From Brevibacillus reuszeri (GTDB lineage Bacteria > Bacillota > Bacilli > Brevibacillales > Brevibacillaceae), in assembly GCF_002897295.1 (NCBI RefSeq), contig NZ_BEXF01000006.1, forward strand, positions 124,001 to 188,000: DNA of 64,000 nt, read 5' to 3'. Below, piece after piece: positions 7,446 to 16,997 of the stretch. How positions within the stretch are numbered: the stretch's first letter is position 1; every line of letters starts with the position of its first letter. The notes under the pieces are model-generated. The model had not been told where the DNA came from. It saw only the letters and a program-made list of their open reading frames with translations, and made no database searches. Position numbers and translations under genes: made by a program.

Positions 7446-8732
7446 ATGAAAGAGTATACGTTCGATCCTTCGGTAGACTGTGCACATGCAATGGATAAGG
7501 CAGATGAATTGGCAGCTTTTCGTCATGAATTTTACATAAAACCAGAACGAATTTATTTGGATGGCAACTCGCTCGGATTGCTCTCCAAAAGAGCAGAGCA
7601 GTCGCTTTTGGATGTATTGGACACATGGAAGGAGTACGGCATCGACGGATGGACGGAAGGCCCTAATCCATGGTTTTATTTATCCGAGAGTCTAGGAGAA
7701 AAAATGGCGCCGCTCGTAGGTGCGAGACCTGAGGAAGTAATTGTTACCGGTTCGACCTCCGTAAATTTGCATCAGGTGGTTGCAACGTTTTATCAGCCAA
7801 GCGGCAAGAAGACGAAAATACTAGCAGATGAATTGAATTTTCCGTCGGACATTTACGTGATGCAAAGCCAGCTACAGGCAAAAGGCTATGATCCCAATGA
7901 GCACTTGGTTCGAGTAAAAAGCCGTGATGGTCGTTTTATCGAGGAAGAAGATATTATTGCCGCGATGACAGATGAAATTGCATTAATCGTTTTGCCAAGT
8001 GTTTTGTACCGCAGCGGACAGATACTCGATATGAAACGACTGACCAAAGAAGCACACGATCGCAACATCTTGATCGGCTTTGACTGCTGCCATTCTGTTG
8101 GTGCCATTCCGCACTACTTTGATGAGTGGGGCGTCGACTTTGCCGTCTGGTGCAACTATAAATACGTGAATGCGGGACCAGGGGGCGTTGGCGCCATTTA
8201 CGTCAATCAGAAGCATTTTCATCGGGTGCCTGGTCTTGCGGGATGGTTTAGCTCTAGCAAGGAAAAGCAGTTTGACATGGAGCATGTGCTGACGCCTGCA
8301 ACTACGGCCGGAGCCTTTCAGATTGGTACCCCACATTTGCTCAGCATCGCTCCCTTGATCGGATCACTCGAGATCTTTGCGGAAGCGGGCATTGACCGGT
8401 TGCGGAGCAAGTCGCTACAGCTAACAAACTACATGCTCTATTTGATCGGGCAAGAGCTGGATGGCATGGGCTTTACGATTGGAAATTCGTTGGAAGAAGA
8501 AAGACGTGGAGGCCATGTATACCTGGAGCATGCAGAGGCAGCGAGAATTTGCAAGGCGTTGAAAGACAACGGTGTGATCCCTGACTTCCGGGCTCCAAAC
8601 GGGATTCGTTTGGCTCCGATGGCTTTGTATAACACTTTTGAAGAAGTGTGGAATGCTGTTCAAATACTTGCCAAAATCATGCGAGAAGAGCAATACAAGA
8701 AATTTGAGAATAAACGGGGAGTCGTCGCTTAA
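7446..8732 (+). CDS. kynU: Kynureninase
   Basis: A 428-residue pyridoxal-phosphate enzyme that splits L-kynurenine into anthranilate and L-alanine (or 3-hydroxykynurenine into 3-hydroxyanthranilate). The fold-type I signature is clear: Asp213 and His216 in FDCCHS, and the cofactor lysine Lys239 in [20 protein letters not shown] near residue 37 is typical of kynureninases. ATG 7446 is preferred over an earlier in-frame ATG because AAGGGTGG precedes it and the earlier start would cover the operator. No tryptophan dioxygenase or kynurenine formamidase gene is adjacent, so the pathway is incomplete in this window. Confidence 0.93.
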   Translation: MKEYTFDPSVDCAHAMDKADELAAFRHEFYIKPERIYLDGNSLGLLSKRAEQSLLDVLDTWKEYGIDGWTEGPNPWFYLSESLGEKMAPLVGARPEEVIVTGSTSVNLHQVVATFYQPSGKKTKILADELNFPSDIYVMQSQLQAKGYDPNEHLVRVKSRDGRFIEEEDIIAAMTDEIALIVLPSVLYRSGQILDMKRLTKEAHDRNILIGFDCCHSVGAIPHYFDEWGVDFAVWCNYKYVNAGPGGVGAIYVNQKHFHRVPGLAGWFSSSKEKQFDMEHVLTPATTAGAFQIGTPHLLSIAPLIGSLEIFAEAGIDRLRSKSLQLTNYMLYLIGQELDGMGFTIGNSLEEERRGGHVYLEHAEAARICKALKDNGVIPDFRAPNGIRLAPMALYNTFEEVWNAVQILAKIMREEQYKKFENKRGVVA

Positions 8733-8835
8733 AACGAGTTCTCCAGTACAGCGTGGTAATAACAGGACACCCCTTTTACACTGAAAAGTAATTACAAAAA
8801 AATGATCTGCCCGAAAAGAAGGGAGCAAAACAAAG

Positions 8836-8868
8836 AACCGGAAGCTGATCTGTCTTCCGGTTTCTTCT
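8836..8868 (+). terminator. Terminator between kynU and the convergent serine hydrolase
   Basis: Stem AACCGGAAG (8836-8844) pairs with CTTCCGGTT (8854-8862), followed by TCTTCTGTTCT. Confidence 0.75.
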
Positions 8869-8890
8869 GTTCTCTTCCAACGATCTGGTG

Positions 8891-10156
8891 TTAGCGCACT
8901 TTTTTCATACCGAGCAACGTGATTTCCCCTTGATCATCACGGGAAAACGTACAGCTCCAATCTTGCCACATATGCTGGAAAGAGGCTTCTGATCGTGGAT
9001 AAAGCGGAATGACTGTCTCCTCATTCCAAACTAACAACCACTGCTCTCCGACTTGCTCCACGCTGGCTGTACAGCCAAAGCCTTCATATACTCCCATGTA
9101 AGTGTCGAACGCTCTTTTTTCAAGCGGATATTCTGGTGGACGCCGAGGAACGGAGATGTCCTTCCCAAAAAGCAAGGTACTCAAGGCTTCCACAAGTTTG
9201 CGTACAGGTACAAAATCATAGTTGGTCAGCATAATGACTGTGGCCTGATCGTCTGGGAACCTGTGCAGTTCACTTCGATGCCCGCGGTATGCACCACCGT
9301 GATGGACTCTTCTGTGTCCAAGATACGTGTCCAGAAACCAGCCAAAACCGTACCCTGCACCGGTTGCTTGAAAGGCCAATTCTCGTGTCTCTTTTGAAAC
9401 TATTTTTTCGCTGTACAACGCCTGGTCCCAGAGGTAGAGATCATTGACTGTTGAATACATGGCCCCGGCGGAAAAGCTGGAGCTCATGTCCATATATTCG
9501 CACAAGATGAGATCATTCCATGAAGAATCATAAGCCGAGCTCATATGAGGGATAACCTTTCTGTTGTTGTCTAAGCCCGTGTCATTCATCCCGAGGGGAG
9601 CGAGTAAATGCTTGCTCAAAAAGTTTTCAAATGTCAGTCCGGTTATTTTCTCGATGATCATCCCAAGCAAGAAATAGCCCGAATTTTGATATGCGAATGT
9701 AGAGCCTGGTGTGAAAGCAAGCGGCTTATCCACAAATAAATTAAGAACCTCTTGTCTGGACATCCTCCGTTTGTTTCCATACTTATTGTATTCAGGCAGT
9801 GACGAGTAGTTGATGAGCCCGGAGGTATGGGTCAACAAGTGTGAAATGGTAATATCTGGAGCCTGGCTGAGTTCGGGAAAGTAACGATGCAGTCGATCAT
9901 CTAAAAGAAGCTGTCTTTGTTCAAATAATATCAAAATAGCCATCGCCGTAAACGATTTGGTAATCGACCAAATCCGAAATTTCGTTTCTGTGGTGTTCGG
10001 TACATGATGCTCGAAATTCGCATAGCCATACGCTCTTTTGAGGAGAACTTCCCCTCGATGGGCGACTAACACCGTTCCGCTCAAGGGCCAATCACGTTCA
10101 TACGCGTTTATATATGTTTCCAACCGTTCCGGTAACCCAATCATTTCCATACCCAC
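8891..10156 (-). CDS. Serine hydrolase of the class C beta-lactamase fold
   Basis: A 421-residue protein of the beta-lactamase/penicillin-binding-like esterase family. The active-site motifs are present: S64-I-T-K67 (nucleophile and general base), Y156-Q-N158, and HHGGAYRG in place of the KTG box. There is no signal peptide, so a cytoplasmic esterase or peptidase is more likely than a true beta-lactamase. The start is uncertain: GTG 10156 or ATG at codon 3 or 5, with GGTGGG-type binding sites for each. It follows the LysR gene by 43 bases on the same strand and is probably co-transcribed with it. Confidence 0.82.
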   Translation of the reverse strand: MGMEMIGLPERLETYINAYERDWPLSGTVLVAHRGEVLLKRAYGYANFEHHVPNTTETKFRIWSITKSFTAMAILILFEQRQLLLDDRLHRYFPELSQAPDITISHLLTHTSGLINYSSLPEYNKYGNKRRMSRQEVLNLFVDKPLAFTPGSTFAYQNSGYFLLGMIIEKITGLTFENFLSKHLLAPLGMNDTGLDNNRKVIPHMSSAYDSSWNDLILCEYMDMSSSFSAGAMYSTVNDLYLWDQALYSEKIVSKETRELAFQATGAGYGFGWFLDTYLGHRRVHHGGAYRGHRSELHRFPDDQATVIMLTNYDFVPVRKLVEALSTLLFGKDISVPRRPPEYPLEKRAFDTYMGVYEGFGCTASVEQVGEQWLLVWNEETVIPLYPRSEASFQHMWQDWSCTFSRDDQGEITLLGMKKVR

Positions 10157-10199
10157 CGCTAATTAACCCCCACCTGTTTTTTCCAACCGCTACATTCGA

Positions 10200-11102
10200 T
10201 TAACGTAAGTTTGCATTCTTTATCGCTGCTTGAATATAAGTCTCCAAGGTATCTATAAACGCTTTGGCGGCATACCCCAGATATTTGTCCGAGCGATAGA
10301 CAAGACAGATGTCCTGACTGGGAGTAGGATTCAAGAGCGAAACAATGGCAATCTCCTTTTTGGCCAGATTTTCGAGAAGCAGGCGAGGCAGTACACATAC
10401 ACCGATCCCTTGTTCTACCAACGAAAGAAGCGAGGATAGGGTAGTGGTTTCAATATGCGGCTGCAGTCGGAAGCCTTCTTGCTGGCAATACTGGCTAATG
10501 AGCTGTCTAACTTGATGATCGTGTGGGAACATAAGCAGTTTCAAATCCTTGAGCTGGGAAAAGGGGACTGCTTTGTCTATGGCAAGGGAGTGGCCCGCCG
10601 GAACAGCCAAGGCGAATTCTTCGTGAAATAAGGGAATGACAGTCATTCGCTCGTCAGAAACAGGCATCGTTGTAACGCCAATATCGATCGTCCCTTGGAT
10701 AATCTGCTCCAGAATTTTCGTAGATTCGATGACGGACAAGGATAGTTTGGGATAGGTACGGTGAAATTCGATGAGCAGCGCGTTAAATATCAAATCTGCG
10801 TCTCCGGGAAGGACACCGATTGAAAGGGAGCCGCTTTGGACGTTCTGGAGTTCAGCGATGGCTGAACGCGCGTAATCAAGATGTGAAAAAACATGGCGGC
10901 TTTGCTCCAGCAGCACTTTTCCGGCTTCGGTCAAACCAATGCGTTTTCCCAGGCGATCAAAGAGCGGTACACCAAGCTCACTCTCCAAAAACTTGATTTG
11001 TTGACTGAGATTGGATTGCGAGGTGCACAGCTTTTCGGCCGCTCGGGAGAAATGCATTTCTTCACAAACGGCGATAAAAAATTCTAATTGACGTAGCTCC
11101 AT
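10200..11102 (-). CDS. LysR-family transcriptional regulator
   Basis: A 300-residue regulator with a typical N-terminal winged helix-turn-helix (AAEKLCTSQSNLSQQIKFLE, residues 21-40) and a two-lobed effector domain (about 90-300). AGGAGATGG precedes the ATG. It is divergent from the DinB-family gene at 11247 across a 144-base AT-rich region, which is the usual LysR arrangement, and lies directly upstream of the serine hydrolase gene. Either neighbour could be its target. Confidence 0.9.
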   Translation of the reverse strand: MELRQLEFFIAVCEEMHFSRAAEKLCTSQSNLSQQIKFLESELGVPLFDRLGKRIGLTEAGKVLLEQSRHVFSHLDYARSAIAELQNVQSGSLSIGVLPGDADLIFNALLIEFHRTYPKLSLSVIESTKILEQIIQGTIDIGVTTMPVSDERMTVIPLFHEEFALAVPAGHSLAIDKAVPFSQLKDLKLLMFPHDHQVRQLISQYCQQEGFRLQPHIETTTLSSLLSLVEQGIGVCVLPRLLLENLAKKEIAIVSLLNPTPSQDICLVYRSDKYLGYAAKAFIDTLETYIQAAIKNANLR

Positions 11103-11246
11103 GTATCCATCTCCTGCGTCTCATCGTTTTTATTAATCATTATAATCGGAAAGGCATGATTGTTGGCTCTCTTTCTAACAGGTACACTGATGTTGACGAT
11201 AAGCGCGCGCGAGTCAAGAAACGATAATCATTGGAGGGATTGCCCC

Positions 11247-11735
11247 ATGTCTCAAAACATTATTCATACGGCTGTATCTGTTCGGCAGATTGCATTGCAG
11301 CAGGTTCAAGCGATTCCAGAGGAGCTCTTTGACGTTCATCCTCAGGCATTTGCTAATACCATTCGATGGAATGTGGGACATCTCGTCTTTTCCCTGGATT
11401 ATTTTCTCTCGCTCTGCCTGCCTTTTCACTCCAATCTACCACAAGCCTATGCGACATTCTTTCATACGGGAACGAAGCCGGCGGATTGGACTCTTGCCCC
11501 TCCGACAAAAGCAGAGCTTGTACAGTACCTGACAGGTCAATTAGAGAGACTTGGCCAACTAGCTCCAGAGCAATTCGATCAGCCGCTGCCATCGCCTATT
11601 GAAATGGGGCCGTTGCGATTCGAATTCGCGGGAGAGGTTGTCAACTTTGCCATCGTCCATGAAGCCATGCATCTCGGGACGATCTCAAGTCTCGTTAAAG
11701 TGATCCAGCACGAGCTTGCGGATAGCGTGAAATAA
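11247..11735 (+). CDS. DinB-superfamily protein
   Basis: A 162-residue four-helix-bundle protein of the DinB/DUF664 group. The ATG at 11247 is chosen because GGAGGG lies 8 bases upstream. Metal-binding histidines are visible in WNVGHLVFSLDYF and in the C-terminal HEAMHLG. Some members of the superfamily are thiol-dependent metalloenzymes (mycothiol or bacillithiol transferases); others have no known role. It is divergent from a LysR gene. A weak terminator follows. Confidence 0.75.
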   Translation: MSQNIIHTAVSVRQIALQQVQAIPEELFDVHPQAFANTIRWNVGHLVFSLDYFLSLCLPFHSNLPQAYATFFHTGTKPADWTLAPPTKAELVQYLTGQLERLGQLAPEQFDQPLPSPIEMGPLRFEFAGEVVNFAIVHEAMHLGTISSLVKVIQHELADSVK

Positions 11736-11760
11736 CGAAAAGAACAGAAAAGGAAAATCT

Positions 11761-11790
11761 AGGACGGGTGCTGGTCATCCGTCTTTTTTG
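11761..11790 (+). terminator. Short terminator after the DinB gene
   Basis: Stem GACGG (11763-11767) pairs with CCGTC (11779-11783), followed by TTTTTT. Confidence 0.55.
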
Positions 11791-11810
11791 CCAAAGGATG
11801 GATCTTCAAA

Positions 11811-12641
11811 ATGAATATCAAGATAAAAGGGATTGGAATGATTGTTATATTCGCGTTCCTGACTGCTTGTACTGTAAATGAAATTAATCAGGAAACATCT
11901 CAGAGTAAAGACGTTATTACTGCGCAACAGTCTAATACAAGTGAAGCTAGAATGAATGCAGCATCCATACAAACTCCTAGTGAAGATCTGGTAGGAACGC
12001 TTGGTACTGGGGCAAGTAACTCTCCACACAGCTTCACTTTGGATTTTTCTAAAGTTGACTGGGAACAACCATTGCCTCAAGCTACTTTAACGAATCATCT
12101 AGGAACAGTAGTCGAAAAAAAGCAAATAAACGATTATGTAGTATTCCTCTATCAAAAAGACCAAGAAAATTTATATGCCGCAATCCAATCAGGCTCATCT
12201 ACTTTTGATATCGGTCAAATTGGATACATACTACAACAAAAGGATTCCATATCAATTGAGCAGATAGATGCATTTGGTAAAGACTATGTGAAAATTACGG
12301 GCTTTTGTGGAGCAAATTGTCCGATCACTAATTATGTTCAAATGGACAAGAATCCCCCAAGTCTTCTCCAAATTCAAGCCCATACCGTAGAAGCGGATTT
12401 GAATCAAGACGGGGTAAAGGAGATTATTGCCACAGTTGGTACGTTAGCGGAGACATCGATCTATCGATTAGGCCAGGAAAGGATGGAAACTGTAAATCTA
12501 AATGAAGCGATGAAGGCACAGGTGGTTATTTACAAGTATGAGACGAATACGTTTGAAGCGAGTATACAGAACGAATCGATGTCCGTTTGGAAATATCTCG
12601 ATGGAAAAATGGTATCACTTACTGTGATGAGAGGAGACTGA
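11811..12641 (+). CDS. Lipoprotein of unknown function
   Basis: A 276-residue protein with a lipoprotein signal peptide (lipobox FLTAC, Cys20), so it should sit on the outer membrane face. AAAGGATGG precedes the ATG. A Ser/Thr-rich linker leads to a beta-rich domain, and near residue 200 lies DLNQDGVKEI, an Asp-x-Asn-x-Asp-Gly loop like the Ca-binding repeats of FG-GAP/VCBS proteins. A Cys pair occurs in FCGANC. I do not recognise the family. It precedes the two-component system by 98 bases in the same direction and might be an accessory sensor protein, but nothing proves it. Confidence 0.65.
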   Translation: MNIKIKGIGMIVIFAFLTACTVNEINQETSQSKDVITAQQSNTSEARMNAASIQTPSEDLVGTLGTGASNSPHSFTLDFSKVDWEQPLPQATLTNHLGTVVEKKQINDYVVFLYQKDQENLYAAIQSGSSTFDIGQIGYILQQKDSISIEQIDAFGKDYVKITGFCGANCPITNYVQMDKNPPSLLQIQAHTVEADLNQDGVKEIIATVGTLAETSIYRLGQERMETVNLNEAMKAQVVIYKYETNTFEASIQNESMSVWKYLDGKMVSLTVMRGD

Positions 12642-12739
12642 TGAAATTCCGTCGACTCAATGCTTCTCCTTATTTTCTACATCATTTCTATTTATACTGA
12701 GAAAGAGTAACCCTCGCATCGTGTTTGGAGGTGTAATAG

Positions 12740-13435
12740 ATGTCTTCCATACTAATCGTGGATGATGAGCCGCAAATTTTGGAAATCCTCTCGTCATATT
12801 TGAGAAAGGAGGGCTATCACGTTCTCACCGCGTCAGAAGGAGGGCAAGCGTTGGAGATAGCAGCGACATATCCATTAGCTTTGATGATCCTCGACCTCAT
12901 GCTTCCTGATAAGGCAGGTGAGGAGGTATGCATAGAAGTGCGCAAATCATCCCGTGTACCTATCCTGATGTTGACCGCAAAAAGCGGGGAAGCAGACAAA
13001 ATTAGGGGCTTGGAGATTGGTGCCGATGATTATTTAGTCAAGCCATTTAGCCCACGTGAGCTGGTAGCAAGGGTTCGTGCCATTTTGCGTAGGATGGGGG
13101 ATTATCAGTCTTTGAGCGATCTCGTTGAAATGGGGGAGTTGACTGTATCCTTGGGGGAAAAACGGATTTTTCTGCGAGGAAAGGCCGTAGAGATCACACC
13201 CAACGAATTTCGCCTGCTGGCAACGCTTGTTCGATACCCGGGTCGTACGTGGACGAGGGATGAATTAGTAGAGGAAGTTCTGGGAATGGACTTTCTGGGA
13301 AATGATCGAACGATCGACACCCACATCAAAAACTTGCGCCAAAAAATAGAGGATGACCCGAGACAGCCAGTCTATATTAAAACGGTTTACGGGCTGGGCT
13401 ATCGCTTCGACGATCCTGACAAAAGTCGGGGGTAA
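12740..13435 (+). CDS. OmpR-family response regulator
   Basis: A 231-residue two-domain regulator. The receiver has acidic Asp8/Asp9, the phosphorylation site Asp52 (LDLMLPD), Thr79 and Lys101 (KPFSPREL). The C-terminal winged helix (about 130-228) ends with the usual TVYGLGYRF. GGAGGTG precedes the ATG. The histidine kinase gene begins 3 bases after its stop, so they form one transcript. The operon converges on a multicopper oxidase gene, which makes copper or envelope oxidative stress a plausible signal. Confidence 0.95.
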   Translation: MSSILIVDDEPQILEILSSYLRKEGYHVLTASEGGQALEIAATYPLALMILDLMLPDKAGEEVCIEVRKSSRVPILMLTAKSGEADKIRGLEIGADDYLVKPFSPRELVARVRAILRRMGDYQSLSDLVEMGELTVSLGEKRIFLRGKAVEITPNEFRLLATLVRYPGRTWTRDELVEEVLGMDFLGNDRTIDTHIKNLRQKIEDDPRQPVYIKTVYGLGYRFDDPDKSRG

Positions 13436-13438
13436 GAG

Positions 13439-14788
13439 ATGAAACGTATCTGGGTGAGGCTCGCCCTCGTTATTTTACTGGTGAGCGCGAGTGGCATTTT
13501 GATTTCAACAATTCTTTCCATCAAAGAAATGCAGCATCATTTTACGCTCTATGTGCGTGACGTAAATCAAGTCCATAAGCAAGACCTGGTTACGATGCTC
13601 ACGGACGAATATGCGATCCATCAAAAATGGGAGCAAAGTGCTTTTCAAAAGCTAGAGGCCGCTTCCCAATTGCTCGGATTGCAGCTCATGCTCTATGATG
13701 AAAACCTCCAGCTTCTCCGGTCTTTTGGGGATACGCTTGCCGTTACTATGACTGGTGGTGACGATGAGCTGACACAAATAGTGGAGCAGGGAAAGGTCGT
13801 CGGTTCTATACGCATTCATTTTACTAACACCGGAACCACTTTTTTGGAGGAGCATTTTCAAATCGCCCATACAAATGCGATGCAATGGACGATGCTTGCT
13901 CTGTTCATCATTGTCTGTCTGGTCAGTATCGTCACTGCTAAACGTTTCACCAGACCAATTGTCACCATGAGTGAGGCGGCAGTAAAGGTGGCAAAAGGAA
14001 ATCTGTCAACGAGAATTATCGTTCCGCCTGGAAAAGATGAGCTTGCCAGTCTGGTAGAATCGTTTAACAACCTGGTGAATAGCTTGGAAAAGCAAGAGGA
14101 GCTGCGAAAGAGACTAACCTCCGATGTTGCACATGAGCTGCGTACCCCTCTCAATACATTGCTGGCGCAAACGGAAGGGATGATTGATCAGGTTTGGGAA
14201 GCCACCCCGGAGCATCTCGAGGCGATCCGCGCAGAAGTGCTGAGACTCATTCGAATCGTTAGTGATCTGGATCAGGTTATGCAGGCCGAAGCCGGGGCCA
14301 TGACGATTTCCAGGGAGAGAGTGGACATGGGTAAATTGGTTGAGGCAACAGTTGCATCGATGACCGCCGCTTTTCAACAAAAGCAAATCGCGCTATCAAG
14401 CGAGGTTCAATCTGATGTTAGGGTGATGGGCGATGAGCAACGGCTAGCGCAAGTGCTGTCCAATTTACTGACGAACTCGTTCAAACATACCGAGAGTGGC
14501 GGTAAAGTGCTCGTGACTGTCCAAAAAGCAGGCGCTTTTGTCGAGATACAGGTGATCGATAATGGCAGCGGTATTTCACCGCAAGATTTACCATACGTGT
14601 TTGAGCGTTTTTACCGTGGGGATCGATCGAGAAATCGGGGGCGCGGAGGTGCTGGATTGGGTTTAACCATCGTCCAGGGAATCGTGGAAGCGCATCTGGG
14701 AGAGGTTCTCATCAACAGTAAAGTCGGGGAAGGTACGGTGGCTATGGTTCGTCTACCGGCAATAAAAGAAGAAGGGCAGGAAAAATAA
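13439..14788 (+). CDS. Membrane sensor histidine kinase
   Basis: A 449-residue kinase partner of the preceding regulator. Membrane segments lie near residues 7-27 and 150-167 and enclose an extracellular sensor of about 120 residues. A HAMP linker (168-220), the phospho-acceptor helix with His232 (SDVAHELRTPLN), and an ATPase domain with the N box (LTNSFKH), DNGSGIS and GRGGAGLGLTI follow. The sensor domain has no Met/His cluster of the sort that would mark it as a copper sensor, so the link to copper rests on gene position only. Confidence 0.95.
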   Translation: MKRIWVRLALVILLVSASGILISTILSIKEMQHHFTLYVRDVNQVHKQDLVTMLTDEYAIHQKWEQSAFQKLEAASQLLGLQLMLYDENLQLLRSFGDTLAVTMTGGDDELTQIVEQGKVVGSIRIHFTNTGTTFLEEHFQIAHTNAMQWTMLALFIIVCLVSIVTAKRFTRPIVTMSEAAVKVAKGNLSTRIIVPPGKDELASLVESFNNLVNSLEKQEELRKRLTSDVAHELRTPLNTLLAQTEGMIDQVWEATPEHLEAIRAEVLRLIRIVSDLDQVMQAEAGAMTISRERVDMGKLVEATVASMTAAFQQKQIALSSEVQSDVRVMGDEQRLAQVLSNLLTNSFKHTESGGKVLVTVQKAGAFVEIQVIDNGSGISPQDLPYVFERFYRGDRSRNRGRGGAGLGLTIVQGIVEAHLGEVLINSKVGEGTVAMVRLPAIKEEGQEK

Positions 14789-14802
14789 TTCCTGCCCTTT
14801 TT
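14772..14802. terminator. Terminator shared by the kinase and the convergent multicopper oxidase
   Basis: AAGGGCAGGAA (14772-14782) pairs with TTCCTGCCCTT (14789-14799), followed by TTTGC. The stem overlaps the kinase stop codon. Confidence 0.85.
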
Positions 14803-14810
14803 GCATGTGA

Positions 14811-16430
14811 TTACTCAGGCTTGTTATTCACTGTAGGATCGACTACAAAATCTCTTTGGAAGCCCTCGTATTTTACTTCTGACATCATCCCTTGAGCGGC
14901 GTGACCTAAATCATGACAATGGAACATCCATTCTCCGGGATTATCCGCAATAAAGGCTACGACAAACTCCTCTCCAGGCAGTAGATTTAATGTGTCTTTT
15001 ACTAATGGCGAAACGGAAACGGGCTGTCCGTTTTTACTCAGTACTTGGAAAAAGTGCCCGTGCAAGTGCATCGGATGAAGATCCTTTGGAGACTTGTTCA
15101 CAAGCTTTACTTTTACTAAATCTCCTTTTGTGACCTGCAGTGGTGGCGTGTCTGGATAGGTTTTGCCGTTTATCGTGAACGTCATTTCTCCGCTTTTCAT
15201 TTCGGTATTCAAATCCATCGTATACTCGATGTCATACGAATCGTCGAGTGAGAAATCACTTTTTGCAGCTTCCCCATATTTCGTAATATCGATCAGAGGC
15301 AAATCGCCTTTTTCTGCCTTTGGCTTGGTAGCCTCATAGCCTTCGTACAAGATCGGAACGGTCAAAGATGCGGCCCCAGGATTTGAGCTGCGTTCTTCCA
15401 AAAGCCAGCTTCCCGGATTGTTTGCTACAAACTCTATATCGTAGCGTTCGCCGGGAGCGATATTCAATAACTGACCACTTACGAGTGGCGGATTGTTGAT
15501 CGGCTGACCGTCCGTAGAAACAATTTTGTACTCATGTCCCTGCAGATAAAGCCGATGGGATAGAAAGCCCGCATTAATCAAACGAATTCGTACTTTTTCT
15601 CCCTGTTTGATCATAAGTGGCGTAATCGCCGAGCCTGTTTTGCCGTTCGCGGAAAAAATCGTGTACATCAGTGGCATCATTTCAGCATCACTCATGGGCA
15701 TTTCACTGCTATTGCTGTTCATCATGGAGGAATGATCGCTAGTTGTTGTGCTCATGCTCATTCCTGCATGTCCACCACCGTGACTCATGCCAGCCATGCT
15801 ATCGTCTTTCAACCACTCATCTACTACAAGGGTGAAGTCTTTATCGACCGACTGCTGTTCTTTTGGCTCAACCACCAAGGAGCCGTATAGCCCTTTATCT
15901 ACTTGGACAACTCCGTTTTGATGCGAATGGTACCAGTACGTTCCGGGGACATCTACTTTGAATTGGTAGGTAAAGCTTTCGCCGGGTTTAACCGCATTTT
16001 GGGTGACACCCGGAATTCCGTCCATGTTGTTTGGGACGGGGAGGCCATGCCAATGGATCGTGACAGGCTCAGGTAACTGATTTTGCAACAGTATTTTGAC
16101 TGTCTCACCTTGTTTTACGCGAAGCTGTGTACCGGGAACCGTACCATTATAAGTCCAAGCCGTTTTCATCGTATTGTCATCCAGATGAAGCATGCTTTCT
16201 TTTGCCGTCAGTGTAAAAGTATTTCCTGTCAATACTTCCATGGCGGAATCGATTGCCGCGGACATGGTTTTGGGCTCAGTAGCTTGTTGCGGTGCCTGGG
16301 ACATATTTCCCATGTCATGACCTTGATGATCCATTGGCTGACTGTTGGCAGCACAAGCCGAAAGCAGCAACGTAGCTGTCAGGATCAACGGCAGGGCAAT
16401 CCGTTTTTTTCTCAGTTGCTTGGGAATCAC
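14811..16430 (-). CDS. Multicopper oxidase lipoprotein, Met/His rich
   Basis: A 539-residue laccase-like enzyme oxidising substrates such as cuprous copper or phenols at the cost of oxygen. The copper ligands are complete: H126-W-H128, H168-S-H170, HPMHLHGH, and H504-C505-H506 with His510 and Met515 for the type 1 site. The N-terminus is a lipoprotein signal (LLSAC, Cys26), so it is tethered outside the cell. A Met/His-rich stretch (residues 212-252, MSHGGGHAGMSM and following) resembles the copper-binding insert of CueO. The GTG start has AAAGGAGGT upstream. It converges with a two-component operon. Confidence 0.93.
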   Translation of the reverse strand: MIPKQLRKKRIALPLILTATLLLSACAANSQPMDHQGHDMGNMSQAPQQATEPKTMSAAIDSAMEVLTGNTFTLTAKESMLHLDDNTMKTAWTYNGTVPGTQLRVKQGETVKILLQNQLPEPVTIHWHGLPVPNNMDGIPGVTQNAVKPGESFTYQFKVDVPGTYWYHSHQNGVVQVDKGLYGSLVVEPKEQQSVDKDFTLVVDEWLKDDSMAGMSHGGGHAGMSMSTTTSDHSSMMNSNSSEMPMSDAEMMPLMYTIFSANGKTGSAITPLMIKQGEKVRIRLINAGFLSHRLYLQGHEYKIVSTDGQPINNPPLVSGQLLNIAPGERYDIEFVANNPGSWLLEERSSNPGAASLTVPILYEGYEATKPKAEKGDLPLIDITKYGEAAKSDFSLDDSYDIEYTMDLNTEMKSGEMTFTINGKTYPDTPPLQVTKGDLVKVKLVNKSPKDLHPMHLHGHFFQVLSKNGQPVSVSPLVKDTLNLLPGEEFVVAFIADNPGEWMFHCHDLGHAAQGMMSEVKYEGFQRDFVVDPTVNNKPE

Positions 16431-16501
16431 GTGTATACCTCCTTTTTACTGATGCAACCAAGGTAGCACATGACTATGAAGAAAAGATGGAGAACTCAAT
16501 A

Positions 16502-16613
16502 CTCACTTGACCGCTGGGAATAATCAGATTAAACTAATGGATAATCTAGCCGATCAGACAGCTGAAGGCTCCCATAGCTTGCATGGCTTCAAGCAAGTGA
16601 GGGGGCTTTTTTG
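16502..16613 (+). promoter_or_regulatory. Structured leader with terminator and competing pairing
   Basis: A hairpin AGATTA/TAATCT (16527-16546) is followed by a terminator: GCTCCC and AGCTTGC (16568-16582) pair with GCAAGT and GAGGGGGC (16593-16606), then TTTTTTGCTTTTTT. CTCACTTG at 16502-16509 is a perfect complement of CAAGTGAG (16594-16601) inside the terminator's right arm, so the two folds exclude each other. This is the form of an attenuator or riboswitch upstream of the small gene at 16647. It matches no riboswitch class I know. Confidence 0.45.
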
Positions 16614-16646
16614 CTTTTTTACAGAGAAGCTGTTAGGAGGATGAAT

Positions 16647-16925
16647 ATGGAGTATAGATGCCCGGATTGCCAACAGATTTTTCAGGCTGAAGCTGAGTTA
16701 TGTCCTCATCTGATGCAGTTTTTAGAAGCGCTCCATGGGCAAAAGGTATGGAGAATCCGCTTCCTGCACCGATATGCATTTGAATTTTACAGTGACGCGC
16801 AGATCCAGGATATGGTGAAGACAGAGCCCTTGAATGTTTCCGAGGTGATGTGCATCGAAGCATTCAATGCCAAGACGTTTCAAGGTGTAAACTCCCTAGG
16901 AAAACGGATCTCACTTTTTGAATAG
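16647..16925 (+). CDS. Small Cys-rich hypothetical protein
   Basis: A 92-residue protein. ATG 16647 is chosen because TTAGGAGG ends 6 bases before it. The N-terminus has C-P-D-C and then C-P-H 13 residues later, a likely zinc-binding knuckle; the remainder is a mixed alpha/beta domain with no catalytic motif. The family was not recognised. It lies behind a leader with a terminator and competing pairing, so its expression may be controlled by attenuation. The LysR gene begins 72 bases after its stop. Confidence 0.6.
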   Translation: MEYRCPDCQQIFQAEAELCPHLMQFLEALHGQKVWRIRFLHRYAFEFYSDAQIQDMVKTEPLNVSEVMCIEAFNAKTFQGVNSLGKRISLFE

Positions 16926-16997
16926 GTCCAAAATATGCATGTCCGATGCAGCCGATTGCGACAAATTACCTTTTACAAAATAGAAGGAGGCGATTGG

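Noticed and set aside
8891-10156. A true class C beta-lactamase
   Set aside because: There is no signal peptide, the KTG box is replaced by HHGG, and similarity is to esterase-like members of the fold; resistance cannot be claimed.
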